Assembly (NCBI GenBank): GCA_035708745.1
Contig: DASTFJ010000158.1
Location: 91,535 to 155,534, forward strand
Origin: JAMLHN01 sp035708745
GTDB taxonomy: Bacteria; Chloroflexota; Chloroflexia; Thermomicrobiales; UBA6265
Reading direction: 5' to 3'
DNA length: 64,000 nt
Positions 62,489 to 64,000 of the stretch are shown in pieces. Both the position numbers and the translations under genes were made by a program. Below the pieces are notes generated by a model, which saw only the letters and a list, made by a program, of their open reading frames with translations, was not told the DNA's origin and did no database searches. How positions within the stretch are numbered: position 1 is the stretch's first letter; each line of letters begins with the position of its first letter.

Positions 62489-62506
62489 CTCCGGATTTGG
62501 CCGGAG
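62489..62506 (+). promoter_or_regulatory. Leader hairpin of rpsF, possible S6:S18 autoregulatory site
   Basis: CTCCGG (62489-62494), loop ATTTGG, CCGGAG (62501-62506) lies just after transcription start. S6:S18 is known to bind a CCG-containing stem-loop in many rpsF leaders. The similarity here is suggestive only. Confidence 0.35.
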
Positions 62507-62594
62507 AACTATGCCTTTCTGCTTCGCTCGACGATACGCCGGCGCAACGCGCATCGGTCATGGGCGGGGCGGCTCCAGAGAAAGGGGCTTCTCC

Positions 62595-63164
62595 TTGCGC
62601 ACCGAAACAAGCGCACGTTTTTATGAATTGATGTCGATCTCGGTTCCCGACGGTACACCCGAGGAACTGGTCGAGACGGCTGATGCAATTGCGACCTATG
62701 TCACCGCGGCCGGTGGCCGCGTGCTTCGCAGCAGCAACGACTCCCCCTGGGGGCGCCGCCGCCTGGCCTACCCGATCCGGCATAACAGCGCTGATCTTCG
62801 TGATGGCTTCTATACGCTCTATCACTTCGAAATCCAGCCCGAAGGCATCGAAAACATCGAACGCGAGATTCGCCTGAATGAGCGAATCATTCGCCACCTG
62901 CTGCTCCAACTCGACAGCGAACCGATCTTTGTCGAAGAGGAAGAAGAGGTCGTCGCTGAGGGCGAAGCTGCTGAGGGTGGTGAAGTTTCCGAATCGCCGG
63001 TCGCAGCCGCGACTGAAGCCGCACCAGCCGAAGCTACCGCCGAGCCGGCTACCGAACCCGCTGCTGAGCCAGTGGCCGAAGCTGCTGTCCCAGCGGAAAC
63101 CGTTACCGAACCAGTCGCCGAAGTCGTCGAAGTCGCCGAGGTCGCCGCATCTGAGGAGGAATAG
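62595..63164 (+). CDS. rpsF: 30S ribosomal protein S6 with long acidic C-terminal tail
   Basis: 189 residues from TTG 62595. S6 core: RFYELMSISVPDGTPEEL, GGRVLRSSNDSPWGRRRLAYPI (in part), GFYTLYHFEIQPEGIENIER. Beyond ~108 there is a ~80-residue acidic, Ala/Glu/Pro/Thr-rich tail (EEEEEVVAEGEAAEGGEVSE onward), far longer than typical. ATG 62511 has GGAG four bases upstream and would add a 28-residue basic extension, but S6 homologues start close to the YELM motif, so I prefer TTG. It is followed by ssb after two bases. Confidence 0.88.
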   Translation: MRTETSARFYELMSISVPDGTPEELVETADAIATYVTAAGGRVLRSSNDSPWGRRRLAYPIRHNSADLRDGFYTLYHFEIQPEGIENIEREIRLNERIIRHLLLQLDSEPIFVEEEEEVVAEGEAAEGGEVSESPVAAATEAAPAEATAEPATEPAAEPVAEAAVPAETVTEPVAEVVEVAEVAASEEE

Positions 63165-63166
63165 AT

Positions 63167-63679
63167 ATGCCAGCCACGATCACCATCGTCGGAAATCTGG
63201 GACGCGATCCTGAAACTCGTTACACCCCGAACGGAAAAATGAATGTTGCGCTTAACGTCGCGGTTAGCCACCGGTTCCGCGATGCAAGCGGACAACAACA
63301 GGAGCGCACAAACTGGTTTCGCGTGACGGCATGGGGTCAGCTCGCCGAAACCTTGGACCGCTTGGCGCAGCAGGGATATCTTGCGAAGGGTCGTCAGGTC
63401 TTCGTTTCTGGTCGCTTCGAAGCACGCGATTATACCGGCAACGACGGTCAACAGCGAACGTCGCTGGATATCAGCGCGAACGAAGTCTTTCTGGTCGGCA
63501 ACCGGGGAGATGGTGATTCGGGTGGTTCCTACAGCGGCGGCGGGGCTGGCGCTGGTTCATCGGCTGGCAGCGGAGGATCCTTCGGTGGCGGCAGTCGCGG
63601 ACAGCAGGGGAGTGGCTCGGGTAACGAGCTCGACGACCTTCCCGATTCCGGCAACGATATCGACGACATTCCGTTCTAA
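63167..63679 (+). CDS. ssb: Single-stranded DNA-binding protein
   Basis: 170 residues. The OB fold (residues 1-110) shows ITIVGNLGRDPETRYTPNGK and TNWFRVTAWGQLAETL; the linker is Gly/Ser-rich with a conserved acidic tip DDIPF at the C-terminus that recruits partner proteins. GAGGAG (63153-63158) overlaps the end of rpsF. The order rpsF-ssb-rpsR is the widely conserved one. Confidence 0.95.
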   Translation: MPATITIVGNLGRDPETRYTPNGKMNVALNVAVSHRFRDASGQQQERTNWFRVTAWGQLAETLDRLAQQGYLAKGRQVFVSGRFEARDYTGNDGQQRTSLDISANEVFLVGNRGDGDSGGSYSGGGAGAGSSAGSGGSFGGGSRGQQGSGSGNELDDLPDSGNDIDDIPF

Positions 63680-63715
63680 TCTTCGATTCTACGACTCATA
63701 TTTCAGGAGACTTCC

Positions 63716-64000
63716 GTGACCGATACGCAGGAAAAAACACCCCCAACTGTTAGTGCTCCCTCGTCTGGACCAGCGGCCGAGGGCGGTGAGCGCCCAAGCC
63801 GATTTGCCCCGCGAGGGCCCCGTCCCGATGGCCCTCCGGGCGAAGGCGGCGAGCGGCCGCGCGGCGGACGGCGCTTCGGCGGCGGTGGCCGCTTCGGATC
63901 GCGCCGCAAGGTATGCCAGTTCTGCATGGACAATGTGAAACAGGTCGACTACAAGGACCTTCCACGCCTGCGCCGCTATATATCCGAGCGTGGCAAGATC
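63716..64000 (+). CDS. rpsR: 30S ribosomal protein S18 with N-terminal basic extension (3' partial)
   Basis: The window ends inside the gene after 95 codons. GTG 63716 has AGGAGA five bases upstream. A Gly/Arg/Pro-rich, net basic segment of ~60 residues (RPSRFAPRGPRPDGPPGEGG, RPRGGRRFGGGGRFGSRRK) precedes the conserved core RRKVCQFCMDNVKQVDYKDL. The CxxC pair is that of zinc-binding S18 forms. Partners S6 and SSB are encoded immediately upstream. Confidence 0.9.
   Translation, partial: MTDTQEKTPPTVSAPSSGPAAEGGERPSRFAPRGPRPDGPPGEGGERPRGGRRFGGGGRFGSRRKVCQFCMDNVKQVDYKDLPRLRRYISERGKI

Larger units (their letters stand above)
62254..62594. other. Intergenic region before rpsF
   Basis: 341 bases. 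It holds a GTCATCCCGACCGGAGTGGAGCG-like member of the dispersed repeat family (62348-62370), an 11-bp hairpin (62409-62434), the rpsF promoter -10 and a small hairpin at 62489-62506. No gene was recognised. Confidence 0.6.

Overview
This 64 kb window looks like housekeeping chromosome from a high-GC, Gram-positive-type (monoderm-like) bacterium. I infer Chloroflexota, most likely the Thermomicrobia/Sphaerobacter side. The basis is a LexA box of the Bacillus type, a T-box leader on ileS, a RicT (PSP1) protein next to holB, a DUF951/YbaB/RecN cluster, a PspA-SPFH operon, a membrane pyrophosphatase and frequent GTG/TTG starts. No sequence search was run, so the taxonomy is inference. I see no phage, IS element, CRISPR array or rRNA; there is one tRNA.

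Layout. 1-6.2 kb: end of a VanW-family gene and a GT2 glycosyltransferase; then, on the minus strand, a DUF512 radical-SAM protein, prmA, a sugar nucleotidyltransferase and tRNA-Glu(UUC). 6.4-8.3 kb: comEC-like and comEA-like uptake genes. 8.5-15.2 kb: repair block mfd, mutS2 (tail to tail, sharing one TTAA as both stops) and lexA under a LexA-box promoter. 15.4-23.9 kb: a long plus-strand gene train, DUF4126, dnaJ-like, merR/hspR-like, purA, fabZ, a GT4 glycosyltransferase, then a membrane-stress module (zinc-ribbon winged-helix membrane protein, unknown 367-aa protein, PspA, SPFH/zinc-ribbon protein) closed by a strong terminator. 24.1-26.6 kb: gyrA. 26.7-28.3 kb: accessory island with a DoxX-like gene, a 40-codon leader ORF and a frameshifted ECF41-type sigma factor, with two divergent, near-identical ECF-type promoters between them. 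28.5-31.0 kb: unknown membrane protein, PHP phosphatase, nadD. 31.1-37.3 kb: secD, secF, hppA and an FAD-dependent amine-oxidase-like enzyme. 37.3-45.0 kb: an MBL hydrolase, pyrB, then a tight minus-strand run NERD-like gene, holB, ricT, a small unknown gene, recN, ybaB and DUF951.

45.3-51.2 kb: DUF2085 membrane protein, PAP2 phosphatase, glycerophosphodiesterase, and ileS behind a T-box riboswitch. 51.4-55.0 kb: an S-adenosylmethionine cycle cluster (PfkB-type kinase, ahcY, metK), with a structured leader before metK that can fold two mutually exclusive ways. 55.1-57.3 kb, minus strand: greA, a RidA-like gene and a class I aminotransferase. 57.4-62.3 kb: an Ldh-family dehydrogenase with a peptide-type ABC transporter (Tat-type binding protein, two permeases, no ATPase in the window). 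62.5-64 kb: rpsF-ssb-rpsR, cut by the window edge.

The most interesting non-textbook signals are the metK leader, the mirror-image ECF promoters beside a broken ECF41 gene, the four-gene PspA/SPFH module with two unrecognised members, and the oppositely charged extensions on the partner proteins S6 and S18.
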